In this document: positions 47,216-59,299 of the stretch, piece by piece
Numbering within the stretch: the stretch's first letter is position 1
Layout of the letters: each line of letters starts with the position of its first letter
The notes under the pieces: model-generated
What the model was told of the DNA's origin: nothing
Databases searched by the model: none
What the model saw: the letters and a program-made list of their open reading frames with translations, nothing else
Made by a program: the position numbers and the translations under genes
DNA from: Tenodera sinensis
Lineage: Eukaryota; Arthropoda; Insecta; Mantodea; Mantidae
Length of the DNA: 64,000 bases
Direction of reading: 5' to 3'
Assembly: GCA_030765045.1 (NCBI GenBank)
Contig: CM060965.1
Coordinates: forward strand, 64,015,787-64,079,786

Positions 47216-47654
47216 ACGACTATTTATCTGCGATAACGTTTCAATTTTGAATGAAAGCATTCATAAGTGTACCATGCAAAACCAGTTCGTTACCGTCTAT
47301 GGATTTTAAGGTGCAATTGATAAATCAGACACTAACATAGAAAAACTACCAAAGAGGGGGTTCACTCACCACCAGTATTAACAATGTCTATGCGATTTTT
47401 AGAACAAATGTATTTTAAAATAGGGTATTATACCTTGTCATGTTTATAAAGGTAATATTTAACACTGTGTAACTACGCCTTTTTTACTTTTTTGCGTGAA
47501 TCACATTATATACTGTGCCAATCCTTATTACTAGGGACCGAACCTTCATACAGGAAGCAAAAACTTGAGGGGTTTGGACTATAGGAAGTCAGTCTGTCAC
47601 GTGATCACAACACAGAGGAAGCAAGGTACAGTCGACGTAGGAAAGTTGTAGATA

Positions 47655-48005
47655 ATGCTTTTGCATAACTTACGCTCAACGTTATTACCATTTACAGTAA
47701 AATATTCACTCCCAAAGTCATGCACAATTGCAACAATACATGAATATTTCAACTTTCGTGCTGGGGAAATTTTACCGTGTGGAACTAGTGAACACATTCT
47801 CGAGAGACTGCGCTGTAGGCAGTGTGTTTTGTGCTGGCAATGTACCCGCAGAATCACGTCATGCTCCGCCTATGTGGAGGTAACTTGCGATCACCTCATT
47901 AGGGTACTTCGACCTCGTCACCACTGATGATGTCTGCCATAGTCCCAGACGAAACGTCTGGGAAGAAGAAGAAACCCAGTAGACCACGGCCCATAAGCCC
48001 GGAAT
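47655..48005 (+). mobile_element. LINE 3' end with conserved terminal hairpin
   Basis: A plus-strand reading ends CDHLIRVLRPRHH just before a stop. It is followed by CTGATGATGTCTGCC and a perfect hairpin (TCCCAGACG, AAA, CGTCTGGGA at 47943-47963). An A/GAA-rich stretch and CCACGGCCCATAAGCCCGG come next. A GATGATGT... GACGAAACGTC hairpin in the 3' untranslated region is common in RTE-like and related LINEs of insects. Recognition of the family is from memory. Confidence 0.5.
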
Positions 48006-48009
48006 ATAT

Positions 48010-49175
48010 CGTTTCTAATAATTACGCAATTTAGTAGTAGAAACAATTATTGAAAATAACCATTAATTGCATGCCTTTAATAAAACAATCAATACGCAGT
48101 ATTTAAAAATGGCAGAACGTGGGCAGAAACTACTACCCCCCCTCCCACTAGGGTTAATACTCCTAAAGAGTCTAATTTCACCGGTTTTAGTTTCAGAATG
48201 TCAACTTGAAGTGCCATCAAAGTAGGCTACGTAGACACACTCCCGCCATCCATGCAAGTTAAGATCAGTGAATGTCAGAAATTGACAGGTGTGATCTCTG
48301 CCAAGTCTATAACGAATTTCGATAAGAGTTGTTTCCGTGGAGACCTGAGTTCTATTATGATGGGTGTGGTAACCTGGTTTCTCACACTGGATTACCAACA
48401 AGCACGGCCGGCACGCAATCACAAACATAATGGTTTCATAAAAACAAACCAGATTTGTCGTTCGGCTAGACGTCTGTCAACTGAAATTACCTGACGCTGC
48501 ACGAGATTTCCGAATATATTATCAGGTTCCAGTCAATGCGGGGTAGGCATTTTCCGCTAGAGCAAAGTGATGTGATGTTATGGAACTTGCGACTTGCAAA
48601 TTCTCCGCACAGTTCTTGCATCTTGAGCATTCACCTAAACACGTTTCTTGGTAAGCAAAAGGCAGTTTTAAACTGTTTCGTTTTTGCATAAATTAATATG
48701 AGGTGAACAGCATACTACATATTTACTAGGCAGCTAATGTTTGTTTGTTCCCTACTAGAAGCTCATGCATGCTTTTGGATAGACAAATGTCCCTCCCCTC
48801 TCAAAAATGACCATGCTTTGGGAACCTTCAATAAAAATTAGAAAAATAGTTATCAGTAACGACCAAAGAGATAAGATATATGACATATCATTGAGTTGTT
48901 TGGCTGCGATGCATAATGAATTTTTATGAGGTTCGCCAAAAACCTAACAGGATGAATCTTACTAACGGAAAAATTAAAAGACATTGAAAAAATAAATTTA
49001 AAAAAAACCGTCTATATGGAGATGAATTTTCAATGTTGAAAGCTGCCGAGAAGACTCCAGTTAGAAGAAATGGGCTTTTTTAAACAAATGTAGAAAGCAT
49101 AACAAGAACTTGAATGACTTTAATATTATACGGATTTAAATGTGGGTAAATAATAATAGTAATAATAACAAGAAG
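48010..49175. other. No recognised feature
   Basis: GGGTTAA occurs at about 48160 after a C-rich run but has no partner end. Frames of 75-80 codons at 48200-48494 show no domain. Confidence 0.4.
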
Positions 49176-49178
49176 GGC

Positions 49179-49238
49179 GAGTGAGTGAGTGAGTGAGTGA
49201 GTGAGTGAGTGAGTGAGTGAGTGAGTGAGTGAGTGAGA
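49179..49238. repeat. GAGT tetranucleotide microsatellite
   Basis: About 14 perfect GAGT units in tandem. Confidence 0.95.
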
Positions 49239-49659
49239 GGAGATTAAGGGCCCGTCAACAGCTCGGTCATTTGGAGCCGAAGAAGAAAAATAATAAGAAG
49301 AATAAGACAATAAATTAATAATGGACTAATTTAAAACGAATGCTATGTAGTAGAATAACAAAATAAATATATCGTTAGCAAAATGGAAACCAGCCAGGAA
49401 AGAATGATCGGATCAGTATCTGTTGAAGTCCTAGCAGGCCAACATGTCACAATACTTCATGAAGATGGTCATAATGATGTTAAAGGAACACTTTGTTCTT
49501 AGTTAAAAATAACAATTAAACAATAAATAAAACTATTAACGGGTATCCAATAAGATGTTACTGAAATCTATCCCAAAAACATACTTCCACTAAGAGCTGC
49601 ATTATTTTTTAGCCGTTGTCATAAACGTTTGTTATATGTGTACATTTACTACCTATCTC

Positions 49660-49805
49660 TGAAACTGGCCGGGAGGGACCGGGGCATTGCCCATGTCACA
49701 TTGCACTCCACTTATGACGCCTGTGATAGGAAGAGATGGGGACGCAGTGGTTGGGCGGTAGGCCTAGGCCCAAAAAGGGCTGTTGTGCCTCGGGATTATT
49801 ATACA
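49660..49805 (+). mobile_element. SINE 3' part sharing a tail with the copy at 42715
   Basis: GCAGTGGTTGGGCGGTAGGCC matches GCAGTGGCTGGGCGGTAGGCC in the long copy (one difference). It is followed here by GGGCTGTTGTGCCTCGGG, the type of end seen in many polyneopteran SINEs. The tRNA head is missing. Confidence 0.6.
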
Positions 49806-50089
49806 AATAACAAGTAAAACCTGACATTTTGGATGTCGCTTTAGACTATAAGCTATCTGTGCAAACAGTCTCATCTGGTGTAATCAAAGAAAATGGATTA
49901 ACGTTTGGATTTCAAATTATTTTATTAGCATTGAGCATTTCCAAAATAAATCTTTTTAAGGTTCTTTTCGATGCGTCAACACTTTGTTGTTAATGTTAAG
50001 TGTACACACTTGTTTTTAAAGTTTACATTTATATGCAGACTTCACCTATTACAAAATTACAGGCTAATAAAAATGACACGAATATATTG

Positions 50090-50335
50090 AAACAGCTTAA
50101 TTTAATTTATCCAGAAGAAACTTGGAGAAGCTGAAGAAGCTAAAGAGAAACAGAAAATGTTGTGAACATCTACAAAGGATGCCGAACTACAGACTACCAA
50201 CTTTAGCAATGGGGGAAAAAAAAAACAAAAGGAGAATGGGATGTTGGAAGACCAAGAGCGAAATAGGCACTGGAACAAGTTCAATATGAACCAAATCCTT
50301 CAAGTGAAGAAGAAGAAAGAAGAAGAAAAAGCTTA
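50090..50335 (+). pseudogene. LINE C-terminal tail with GAA microsatellite
   Basis: Frame fragments read GEWDVGRPRAR and then EQVQYEPNPSSEEEE, close to the GKRxxGRPRxRW...EQ..PNP endings of RTE/L1-like LINE proteins in insects. The GAA-rich tail (50308-50330) follows directly, as LINE tails often do. Frames are broken, so the remnant is dead. Confidence 0.4.
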
Positions 50336-50339
50336 ATTT

Positions 50340-52265
50340 AGTGACCACTTGTGATGTAAAATTAAGTGTGTGTATATAGAGAATCTGATACCGTGATAGC
50401 TAACTCCAGCATTTAGGTAAATGGTAAATGATACCTTTAGAATGTAAAGTTAGGGAAGATACATATTTTATCTTGGGGCTGGTTGTCAACAGTAACAGAA
50501 TTGGAAACTTAGAACGTAAGGTAAGCTGAAGCTCGGATTATAACAAAATTCACGTATACTACACCGACACAAAAGAGTTTTTCTTCCATCAACCGTCTTT
50601 ACCACAGTTGACAGAGCATTATCATCTGATTATGTACTAACATAAAATAAAATTATTTGTGGACAGGATCGTAAGTTTGTAACAGAAGCAGGCAGAGAAA
50701 AAAACCCACAGCTGCAGGAGGCTACTTAGTGTGTGGCAGGCAATTCACATGCTAATGTGTACCGCAAGGAGCCGGCTTAAGCTCTGTTAATAATTTACAC
50801 TGCAGGCAGAGCTACTCCTAACAGGTCGGCAACTCGCAGTGTTATTGTCAACATGCGACGTGAGAATATGAGGGTACGTAGGTACATCTTCCTCACCATC
50901 AACACCATATAACCTGTATTCTCATAATGTAGCGCCTACAAACAACCAAACTTGTCTAAACATATTTGTCTCACTCAGCCGCAAACAAACGCAGACGCTT
51001 ACAACTTTGGGTTCTTTAGGGTAAACAAACTATACCTATAATTAAAACAAATGTTTATTAGAGGCGAATGTAATCGTTGTCAGAAACACATTTATTCCAT
51101 TGTTGCAAAATGATGCACGAACATTTAGACAAACTTGTTCGACAATGCTACTGTATGATATCTGCTAGTTTTACCCGACTACGCATTACGAGTTTGGAAG
51201 AGTGAATGAACATTTTAAACAAATATTATTTACAGTGAATGTAACCCTCCGTTAGGCGCGCGCCCTGCTAGAACACTGTTGATCGCGCGGGACCTGGTAG
51301 GCTCGTATTATATTTTCGTGCTTATGTTTTTTTCGTGCAGATTTCTGTTACACTAATCACCTTTTCTTACTTTTTTCGAAGTGTTTTTCTTGCCCTTAAT
51401 GAAAGACTAACATCTTGCAAAGCCTTCATATTTTAAATCTTTTGTTTTTACATCGTAATCATTTTAAGGTCAATTCTTAATACCTTACACGCAATAATTT
51501 TAGAATATAATTGTGTTGTCTTTATTACTTTAAATATTTGGATCAACAATTCTTAACGTAATGACAGGGCAACGTATTTCAAACTTAAATTATTTTTTGT
51601 TCCTGTAAATAAAATCTGTTTGACGCCTACAAAGAACGGCTGTCTCAAGGTTACATTAAGAGATATCGAGAAACAAAAATAGCTTAAAATATATGAACCG
51701 TAAATAGTAAACCAAGAAGAGGAGGATGGAATAGTGAAACGCAACTGATTAATCCACAGGACAGCGTCTCTTCTTGGTTCTAATTCTCATCTAATAACTC
51801 AAGTGGAAAGTATAGGGCATGTGAGGCAGGACAAAGGCACAGTGTGTGTATGCTGTCCTTTGTACCTACGAAGCTTATGAAGCAGCTTACCAGGGTCCCC
51901 TTGCCAATACATTTTCCGAACGGTGCTACACCACACGACTGCCATACGTTTTAGTAAACTGACTGACTTATTTGTTCTGTAAGACGATATGAATATAGCT
52001 TCAGAGGCCACTTTTGCCAATTTCGATATATAGATTCTATTTCTTAGGTTAATTTCTCAAGTACATTTTAAATAAAGTTGCTAACTAAGTTTGGCAGAAC
52101 AAAAAATAGTAAAAGTGTTTCCACATAAGCCCTAGTTTGGACTGGGAGGGTTTTTTGAAAATCTTTGCCGTGTATTTTTACGCGAATGGGTGACTTATCC
52201 TGGGGAGGGTTTAAGTGCCCGTCGATAGCTAGCTCATTTGGCTAACACACTGAATCCACTCTGAA
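50340..52265. other. No recognised gene
   Basis: AT-rich with scattered short frames. A CpG-rich spot lies at 51240-51300 (GTTAGGCGCGCGCCCTGC, GATCGCGCGGG). It starts TAACCCTCC and could be a transposon end, but no partner was found. Confidence 0.4.
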
Positions 52266-52269
52266 AAAC

Positions 52270-52560
52270 ACCTTTATATCACTCCGCATGACGTTCACAG
52301 CATATGCAATCACTCCGCGATAACAGCTCAGTCTCATTAAACTGATAGGTTTCTATTTAACATTTTAATTGTTGTTTGCAAACAGGAACATAGCACGTAA
52401 TAATGGAGAGTATAGCATAAAGAAAAGATGGGGTCTATTGCACTCTTGTGTGAGTACTGCGGTCAGTTTGACATTGCCTCTCGCATTTGTTTACTACAAG
52501 TGTGTTTCTTATTTTGGGAAGAGTATGAGATTTCATACTAATCTGCACGCACACTCTGAC
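52270..52560 (+). repeat. Unnamed dispersed repeat, copy B
   Basis: Counterpart of 33830-34200. CACTCCGCATGACGTTCACAG, CATATGCA, AAACTGATAGGTTTC, AAGATGGGGTC, and GCCTCTCGCATTTGTTTAC appear in the same order. The two copies are diverged, which points to an old family. Confidence 0.6.
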
Positions 52561-53758
52561 CTTTTCCTTAACACCGTACTTTCGTTGAAAATGTCATAGA
52601 AAGTTAAATTCTTACTGTAATAAATTAAAACAATTAATACTGCGTTTAGTTAATAGTGTGATAAAATTCTATTTGATAATGCTGCACTATTTACCATCTG
52701 TGCCTGTTCAACACATGCTTTCATAATTCCTGCTATAAAATACTTATTTAGCATGCAATATTTAAGCTTTATTTATGAAACTAGTCAGAAATAACGATCT
52801 TGTTATGGTACAGGCTGAGACGCATGCTCGTATTTACTAGCTTCGTATCAGAACTCGCTTCTGAATAAACGGTGGTTTAGAAGAGATTCTTCGGTTGTTT
52901 TGGGACATAAAAACAGAAAGTTAAAATCTGAAATTCTCAGTAAAAATATTATATCATAAAGAAAACTGTAAGAAGAAGGCGATAAAAATTCCTTAAGAGC
53001 ACGAACTATCCCAGAAAGCAGACAAGATAGCACCTGTTCCTATTCGTTCCGCTCATTTTGATGAAATTTACTGAACTAGCGTATCAAATTGCCGTCAGCA
53101 AAAGCAAATCAAGGAACAGCACTGGGTGCGGAACCATTACACGCCTGCTTTAACCTTATTGGAGAGGCCATGTATTTACTCCAACGTTATCATTTACCAA
53201 CATATTACACAACAACTACCAATCATAAATGCTAATATATTGTATTTTAAACCTCCTTTTTCCTATTAATCACGAATGTGGCACGCTTTCAGAATTTGAC
53301 TCGGTAACGCTAAATATGTGCCAGAAGCTGTCTGCCAACAAATTACAAAGCTGAATATATTCCAGCAGTCGTAAAATATACATGATGTGAACTACGCGTG
53401 GTACACATGCTATAAATGGACACACGCTGTTTCCCTTTACTGAACATAATTGAAGAAATGGCTATTACTAATGGAAGAACACATATACTTTCATACCCAG
53501 AATTTCATCTCAGCAGCATGCAGTTAGTTCACCAGTTCATGGTCCCTGGCAGGAATGTAGCGAGCCAATACGTCAGTAAACAATTCCAGGTACACAGCTA
53601 TATCTGAAGGATGAGTCGTGCTTCTGGCTGCACTTACATCAGTAGTGCCAACCTTGAAATGTGTATTCACGCTAGATCAAAGTAAAGAACTCGCTCAAAA
53701 TAGCCGAACTTAAATCTAATTCTCAGTCCATGCAGTATATTTAGCTTATAAAACTTAA

Positions 53759-54170
53759 ACGATGTTTTCAACTTCTCCGCCTTTCTCCCACTGATCATTT
53801 TCCACGTGTTCTACACTTTTGAAAAACCCTGCCAGTCTGTTTTAGTATTAAGTGATATATCCTCAAACGCTATATCGTGCAATTCCTCTAAGGATAAGTC
53901 ACCTGTTATATTTCTTTTAGTATTCACTTTACTTTGGCCCAAGCTAGTTCTATGGGATTAGATCAAACATGCATATGGGGGCAAGCAAACGAGAGTGTGA
54001 CCCAATAATACAAAAAATGCGCCCGCTTTTAGAACTTCTTCAAGCTTATTTGTTTCAATCATACTATAAAGGCTTTTTTTACACACAGAACTGTCAGTCC
54101 GAACCCCTTTGTTCTGCAACCACAATATCATAGCAGACTTCACAGCACCCCTAGGCAGGGGTTTATCTGC
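53759..54170 (-). pseudogene. DDE transposase (Tc1/IS630-like, DDE_3 type), C-terminal remnant with a frameshift
   Basis: The minus strand from about 54168 reads DKPLPRGAVKSAMILWLQN, then SLYSMIETNKL and GHTLVCLPPY. In intact relatives this runs into a NPIE motif bearing the last catalytic acid. Here that motif lies in another frame (NPIELAWAKVN) just past 53970, so a one-base shift separates it from LPPY, and a stop (TAA) interrupts the first frame. The second frame runs on to EHVENDQWEKGGEVE and a natural-looking stop near 53759. The order WLQNKG, LPPY, NPIE, W.K is typical of the DDE endonuclease fold (Pfam DDE_3) found in insect Tc1-like elements. The N-terminal half and the first two acids are not recognised upstream (a 100-codon frame at 54197-54499 may be its worn remainder). 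Confidence 0.6.
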
Positions 54171-54798
54171 TTGTACACTACTTTTTTCATTACTTCCTAC
54201 ATAAAACTAGTGACTCGTATGATTTTAGAACTTAAATTAAGAGAAATTAACAGCGAGTAAACATTGCGCGAATAACATTGGAGGTAAGTTGGCAACGTAA
54301 TCAGCAGAACAACGGTTTCGCGGAAGTTTACAAAATCTGAGTTACACTTTTTGAAATCTCTCGTCTTCATTCCCCTAAGGCCATGAGCTGGTGAACAAAC
54401 TGTAGGTAAAGTATCCAAATAACAGATAGTCTCTAAATAAGAGACACCGGTGTATCCCATTAACGGCGTACTTCTATTTGCTGGAAATAGCTGTAGCATA
54501 ATATTTTTGTTTGGATATCACATTGTTGTTTGTTTGGTGCCGGTTACACAAGTAGGTTCAAACTGAGAAGGCGAAAGCTTTGTTACACTAGTTGAAAACT
54601 TTGTTGTAATATTTTTTGAAACCGTGTCAAGCTTTACGAAGGTGAGTTCTAAGTAGTACAATTAAATTACTTGTTGGTAATATTGGACCAACAGAGGTTG
54701 TTATAAGCGATTTAGTAATGTCTGGAATAACGTCTTTCAATATCAAAAGCCACGCAATTTCAATGTATCCTCGATCCTAATAAGAAACATTACATGGT

Positions 54799-55231
54799 CC
54801 CAAATAAGAGATAGTAGCTCATGATGCAGATGATGAATTTTTATTCTGCCTTGATATATTCTGAGGACAACTGAAGGGAAAATTGGGCACGATGTGTGAA
54901 ACACAAGCGCAGGGTGCACGAAGTATATGGTAGTAAAGAACCGCCCTTCATAATTGTTCTTGTTCTAAGAACAGTTGTTATTGTTTGGAGCAAGAATTAT
55001 TTGTTATTTCCTTACGCATTAATCATCTATTGATGCAGTTTTTGTGCATATTGATACAAGTAAGAAAGTTGACGTTTCAAAGAAATTTATGTAAATAACA
55101 GTTGTCAATCATTCATGGTATAAAACCTGAAAATATATACTTTTAGGGATGCAAAGTAACATCCAGGTATAAGGTATATTTGTGCCAGCAGATCTGATAG
55201 CCGAATTTAAAAAAAGTATCTCTTATTTGGG
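54799..55231. mobile_element. Inverted-repeat element, 433 bp
   Basis: CCCAAATAAGAGATA (54799-54813) and TATCTCTTATTTGGG (55217-55231) are perfect inverted copies. A third, worn copy of the motif (CCAAATAACAGATAG) lies in plus orientation at about 54416. The interior has no frame of note. No target duplication is visible directly outside the repeats, so it may not be a simple MITE. It lies upstream of the decayed DDE transposase and could be linked to it. Confidence 0.45.
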
Positions 55232-55504
55232 TTCTTTACCTTAATGACTGCGATAGGATTGCTCCACGGAGATGGCTTCAAGTCAATGGACTCAGCATCG
55301 GCCGTAGGCCATGTTGTGCGATGGATGGTAATTATGTCATAAATTGACTACATCTAGGAATGATATAGGCACTATTACATATCGATGTAGAGACAAGCCA
55401 AGATATACCAAGATATTAACATTTACTGTCATTGTGCAAATATATGCACGGGTAATTATTATTGCAAGAATTTAAATTACGTCAGAGCTGAACTAATTGT
55501 AGAC

Positions 55505-55647
55505 CATTTGTGTCTTATGTCATTTGTGTCTGTGGTTATGTGTACGTATAGCTGTCTGTGTGTGGTTTTGTGTACTTATGGTTTTGAGTGCGTGGTTGCG
55601 TGTGTGTGTGTATGTGTGTGCACGTATGTGTATGTGTGTGCACGTAT

Positions 55648-55695
<48 letters not shown>

Positions 55696-55697
55696 TG
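55505..55697. repeat. TG-rich microsatellite
   Basis: Imperfect TG with TATG and CACG interruptions, becoming pure TG from about 55650. Cys/Val-rich frames read through it are artefacts of the repeat. Confidence 0.9.
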
Positions 55698-56084
55698 TAT
55701 GAAAGTAATATTTATCAACAAAACCGAACATAAACAAAGACAGACATTAACAAAAATAGTAAAGGAATTAACATCATTGTCCCTGAGGAATTGGTACAAA
55801 AATAAAGTACGGTTATGGCCTTGTTGTACTAATGGGGAGGGGACACAAAATTTAACCCAACTTCTGCATTGTTCTTCGGTTTGCCTACGTCCAAGGGGCT
55901 TCTGTTTTCATACCACTGTGTCGTAAAGTCCGACCACCGGCGACACATATGATAGAAGGGACCAAGTAGGAGAATGACACCGCGGATCACAAATTGGTAT
56001 CCCCGCCTTAGATGTTAAGTGTAGCACATAAATGCTAAAAATTGAAAAATCAATATTAGGATATCACTGGAGGTACAATTTTTG

Positions 56085-56300
56085 TGGTCCACTGAACTAA
56101 AATGTGTGTATGTGTGTGTGCGTGCGTGCGTACATGTACGTGTGTGTGCGTGTGCGTGTGTTCACGTGGGCGCGCGCAGAATAGCTCAAGGAGGACAGAA
56201 TTAATTAGTATCCGATATCTCTCAAGAATGTAACAAGATGTTCATAAAGTTCCTTTTTGTTTTCTCAAAATCTGACCTAGATTTTAATAAAGTAGATATG
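56085..56300 (+). repeat. Dispersed 0.8 kb element, 5' central fragment
   Basis: TGTGGTCCACTGAAC, a GT/GC-rich tract (56100-56172), GCAGAATAGCTCAAGGAGG and TAGTATCCGATATCTCTC follow the layout of the central part in other copies. The copy ends within the segment matching CAAAATCTGA. Confidence 0.55.
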
Positions 56301-57600
56301 CGTAATGAAATACATACCTAGGGTTTTCTTGAACTAGCCAATGAACCTCTTTATTCTTGCCTGTGCTAATCAATTGGATTGGACTATAGCTTCTTTCAGT
56401 GATATCTTATGCACCAACAGGACAGGGAAATATCAGTCATATCAGAGGGTAGGTATAGAAGCCGCCTTGCTGAACAGGTGTAACGTCCAAACTATGATGG
56501 ATGGCGTAGAATAAAAATGTAGGGAACGTTTGGGTGTAGAGATGGCCATCACAAGTGCATCTCGAGCAGGTTGTGACATGGCTTAGCTAATAAGCTTCAC
56601 GCTGCGATACCTGTAACGGTGTTGCAATCATACGTAGGTGTTACAGCGGCGCGTTGTTTACTCTTGTGGGCCCCACCAGGCGGCCGGCCGGACGGCCGGA
56701 ATGTGGCCACGTGGGCGCCTCACTCTCCAGAAACCAAATCCACCGTAATTACTTCTATGCGCTCATCACCGTGAATCATACAACTGTTCATGCGAGCTAT
56801 TTATGCGTACGCCATTACTCACAAAGTAAACCTACAAACCGCTAAACAACTGACATACAAGAAGGTCCAATGGATGCGGTTTATTTGCTTCGTTTTAAAA
56901 TGCTAAACAAATACAAACAGATAAAATTTGTTTCGAATACATCTGTGTTCTGGTGGTTAGCGGTTAGTCACCATTTCGCGAGTTACTAAATTACCTACTA
57001 ATAAAACAAATATCAAAATTGGTAAACAAGTTTTACTGCAACGGCTTCTAATATTAATTCAAGTTTCAAGACGAGACTAATTCCTTTCGAATATCTTCCC
57101 AGTTCACAATCAATCACTTAAACATAAAAATAAAAATTTAATTAATGTAAACTTAGAAGGTTCTAAGGTTCAAACTTTCAAGTTTTTACCTACGTCAAAC
57201 CTAAGCAACTAGCCAACCCTAGTTAGTGATTCCTATCGCGTGATTATTCTGCCATTTCCAATATGATTTGCGTCACCACGTGTTGTCTCGTTAACTGCCT
57301 TTCTGTGTAAAATCATAGGCCAGGAGTTATCTGTAAAAATCGCAGCGAAAGATTTGCGATTTTATGTAGATGCTTGCACCAGAACTGGCTTTAAAAGCTC
57401 TCGATATTTAGCAAGAGAGGTAAAGTACAGCAGTATAAAACCTGGCTTAAAACTGTAGGAAACAAACACGGTAAACCATTTATTAGAAAACGCTGCAGCT
57501 TACTTAGATACTAGACTTTAGTTGAGCACAATTGGTGCATTTCTGAATGAATTTCACATGCTTCCGCAAGAAGTATGTTAAGAAGATGAAAGTATTTCCC
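56300..57600. other. No recognised gene
   Basis: A short GC-rich palindromic patch (GCGGCCGGCCGGACGGCCGG near 56680) stands out in otherwise AT-rich DNA. No element boundaries were found around it. Confidence 0.4.
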
Positions 57601-57617
57601 GGTAACGTAATTGTAGA

Positions 57618-57960
57618 TTGGGAAAGAAAGAAACTGGAGGAGCCAAACACATTTTATGTTCCTGTGAGGCCTTAGGTTACAGGATATATTGCTTTAGAGA
57701 AAATGTATTTAGAACCACAAGAATTCGAAACGATTGTGGAACGATTGTCAGCGCTCCTGACTGTGCCGTATCCAGTTGGTTTGATGTCTTGATGTCACAA
57801 CTCTCATGAACACGACGTTCAGCTTGCTCCCAGGGTGCCTAAGAACCTAGATTAGAAAATGCACAAACAGATGGACAGAGAAATTGATCACAACAGACCT
57901 CACAAATGGCCAACTATGGGACATGGTGGAAACTGCGTGGGACGAACGGATAAATTCACA
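57618..57960 (+). pseudogene. Non-LTR retrotransposon C-terminal tail, frameshifted
   Basis: The first frame reads GGAKHILCSCEALGYRIY, the Cys-His segment near the end of R1-type LINE polyproteins. The following part (LEPQEFETIVERLSA) lies in another frame. Further on, LWDMVETAWDERI could be the tail of a Tc1-like transposase, but this is uncertain. No start, no full domain and several frame changes: a dead remnant directly left of the P-like element. Confidence 0.45.
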
Positions 57961-57995
57961 GGGGTACATTCAGAAACCAAGTAGTTCAGTACCAC

Positions 57996-59295
57996 CATAG
58001 CGGATAGAAGAGATAGTGTGAGCTCTTCGGGAGTTACTATGGTTCGCTCGCAAGATGGCACTGGTGTCGCGGTCGCTTTACTTTAGTTCACGAATGCATG
58101 GTGAAAATGGGTTTCATATTATCAGTTAGCATTTTAAATACCTAAAATCGTAAGCAGGAATATTCGAAATACTGTTTTGAAACATCGTCTTTCCTTGACA
58201 CATAATATAGGATGGTATTTTACAATAATGGGTATTATAAATAATTAACGAAGAACAGTGGGAAATATCTGCTTACATGATTTTACGCTGAAAAATTAAA
58301 CCATAATGCAAATTATGTATTTTTTAAGCATTGTATCTAGAACCAGCTTTTGTTTTTTACTTAAATAATTTAAATTGCATTTATGTTCGCAACAATTAGT
58401 AGCGAATTTTTTTTCTACTACTTTTAATTTAGCCCTCTCTTTAGATAGCAGCATTTTAGTTCTAACTAAATTTCTATTGAGGTTTCTAATTCTTTTCTTC
58501 AGTGTAGCAATTTCATTATTGACACTTGTGTTTGTGACCTTGGAGGAATTAGAACTGTTTTCTGTGAATTCCTCATTGTTGAAGGACGGCGCGTTTGAAA
58601 TAAGAACTGGTTGACTGGATCCTGCATCTGGTAATTTACTGATTGTTGAATATTGCTTTTTCAGTAATTTTTTGTCTCTGTTTTGTGGAGATTTTCGGGA
58701 TTTATGCACTGTAGTTAAGTACCTGGGTAAATTAGGAAATATACAGGGAATTGCCCCTGGCTTTAACCGCCATTTAATTCTGGGATTTCAACTAGTTTTC
58801 CATGCTCAACGAATGAATCAACTTTCACTAAAAAGTCCTCTGGAAAATGTTTGTCACAAATACTAGATTTAACAGATAATTTAGTGTCTTTCCTAGGAAT
58901 AGACTTTTCCCATTTGTAAAACAGATTTTTATCTTTAGGAGGAGTAAAAAAATGTCTAGCTTCTGAGCAGTTTGTATATTCTGAAAGACACCCGGGTACA
59001 AAACAAGTTGGCATTTTTAATCAATTATTGATGTTGCTTGAAACTTACGTTTTGAAGAACACACACATTTATGCACAAAATTAGAAGCAATTTCACAAGT
59101 TATGTACCTAATTACTCACAACACACAACGCATACGTATAAAATTGTCTGTACTTCCGAATCACATACTAGGCAGTTCGGCCGCATTTTAAGGCGACTGC
59201 GATCGCCACGCCGCAGTTTCGGTCAGTTGCCACGGGACCACGGATCATGCAGTGAACTAGCGGGAGAGCTCACACTTTCTCTTCTATCCGCTATG
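57996..59295 (-). mobile_element. P-element-like DNA transposon, non-autonomous, 1300 bp
   Basis: The ends are inverted copies: CATAGCGGATAGAAGAGA at 57996 and its reverse complement ending at 59295. The match extends to about 31 bases with a single difference (T/A). GTACCAC flanks both sides (57989-57995 and 59296-59302), a 7 bp target duplication. P elements usually make 8 bp, so one base may have changed. The only coding remnant is a THAP domain plus coiled coil on the minus strand, matching the N-terminus of P-type transposases. The catalytic and GTP-binding regions are absent, so this is an internally deleted, non-autonomous copy. The sequence between the high terminal repeat and the start codon is about 280 bases. 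Confidence 0.8.
58296..59014 (-). pseudogene. THAP-domain P-type transposase N-terminus, one-base frameshift
   Basis: From the start at 59014, the first 83 codons hold a THAP zinc finger: C4 and C9 (MPTCFVPGC), W35, and C53-x2-H56 (SICDKHF), the C2CH set. The domain's closing AVPTIF-type motif is found as AIPCIFP but in the next frame, so a single-base deletion at about 58780-58784 breaks the frame just before it. The second frame (to 58296) has a basic KSRKSPQNRDKK segment, a Ser/Asn-rich linker, and a coiled coil (LKKRIRNLNRNL, then LLSKERAKLKVVEKKF). It ends at a stop after LDTMLKKYIICIMV. Full P/THAP9 transposases are several hundred residues longer. In life this domain binds the element's own ends. 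Position within terminal repeats makes a host THAP gene unlikely. Confidence 0.8.
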
Positions 59296-59299
59296 GTAC

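Noticed and set aside
51240..51300. TAACCCTCC...GGCGCGCGCC as another TTAA-type transposon end
   Set aside because: Only TAA precedes CCC, and no partner end was found nearby.
58296..59014. Host THAP-domain transcription factor gene
   Set aside because: The frame lies inside matching terminal inverted repeats with a target duplication and is frameshifted, so a transposon origin is the simpler reading.
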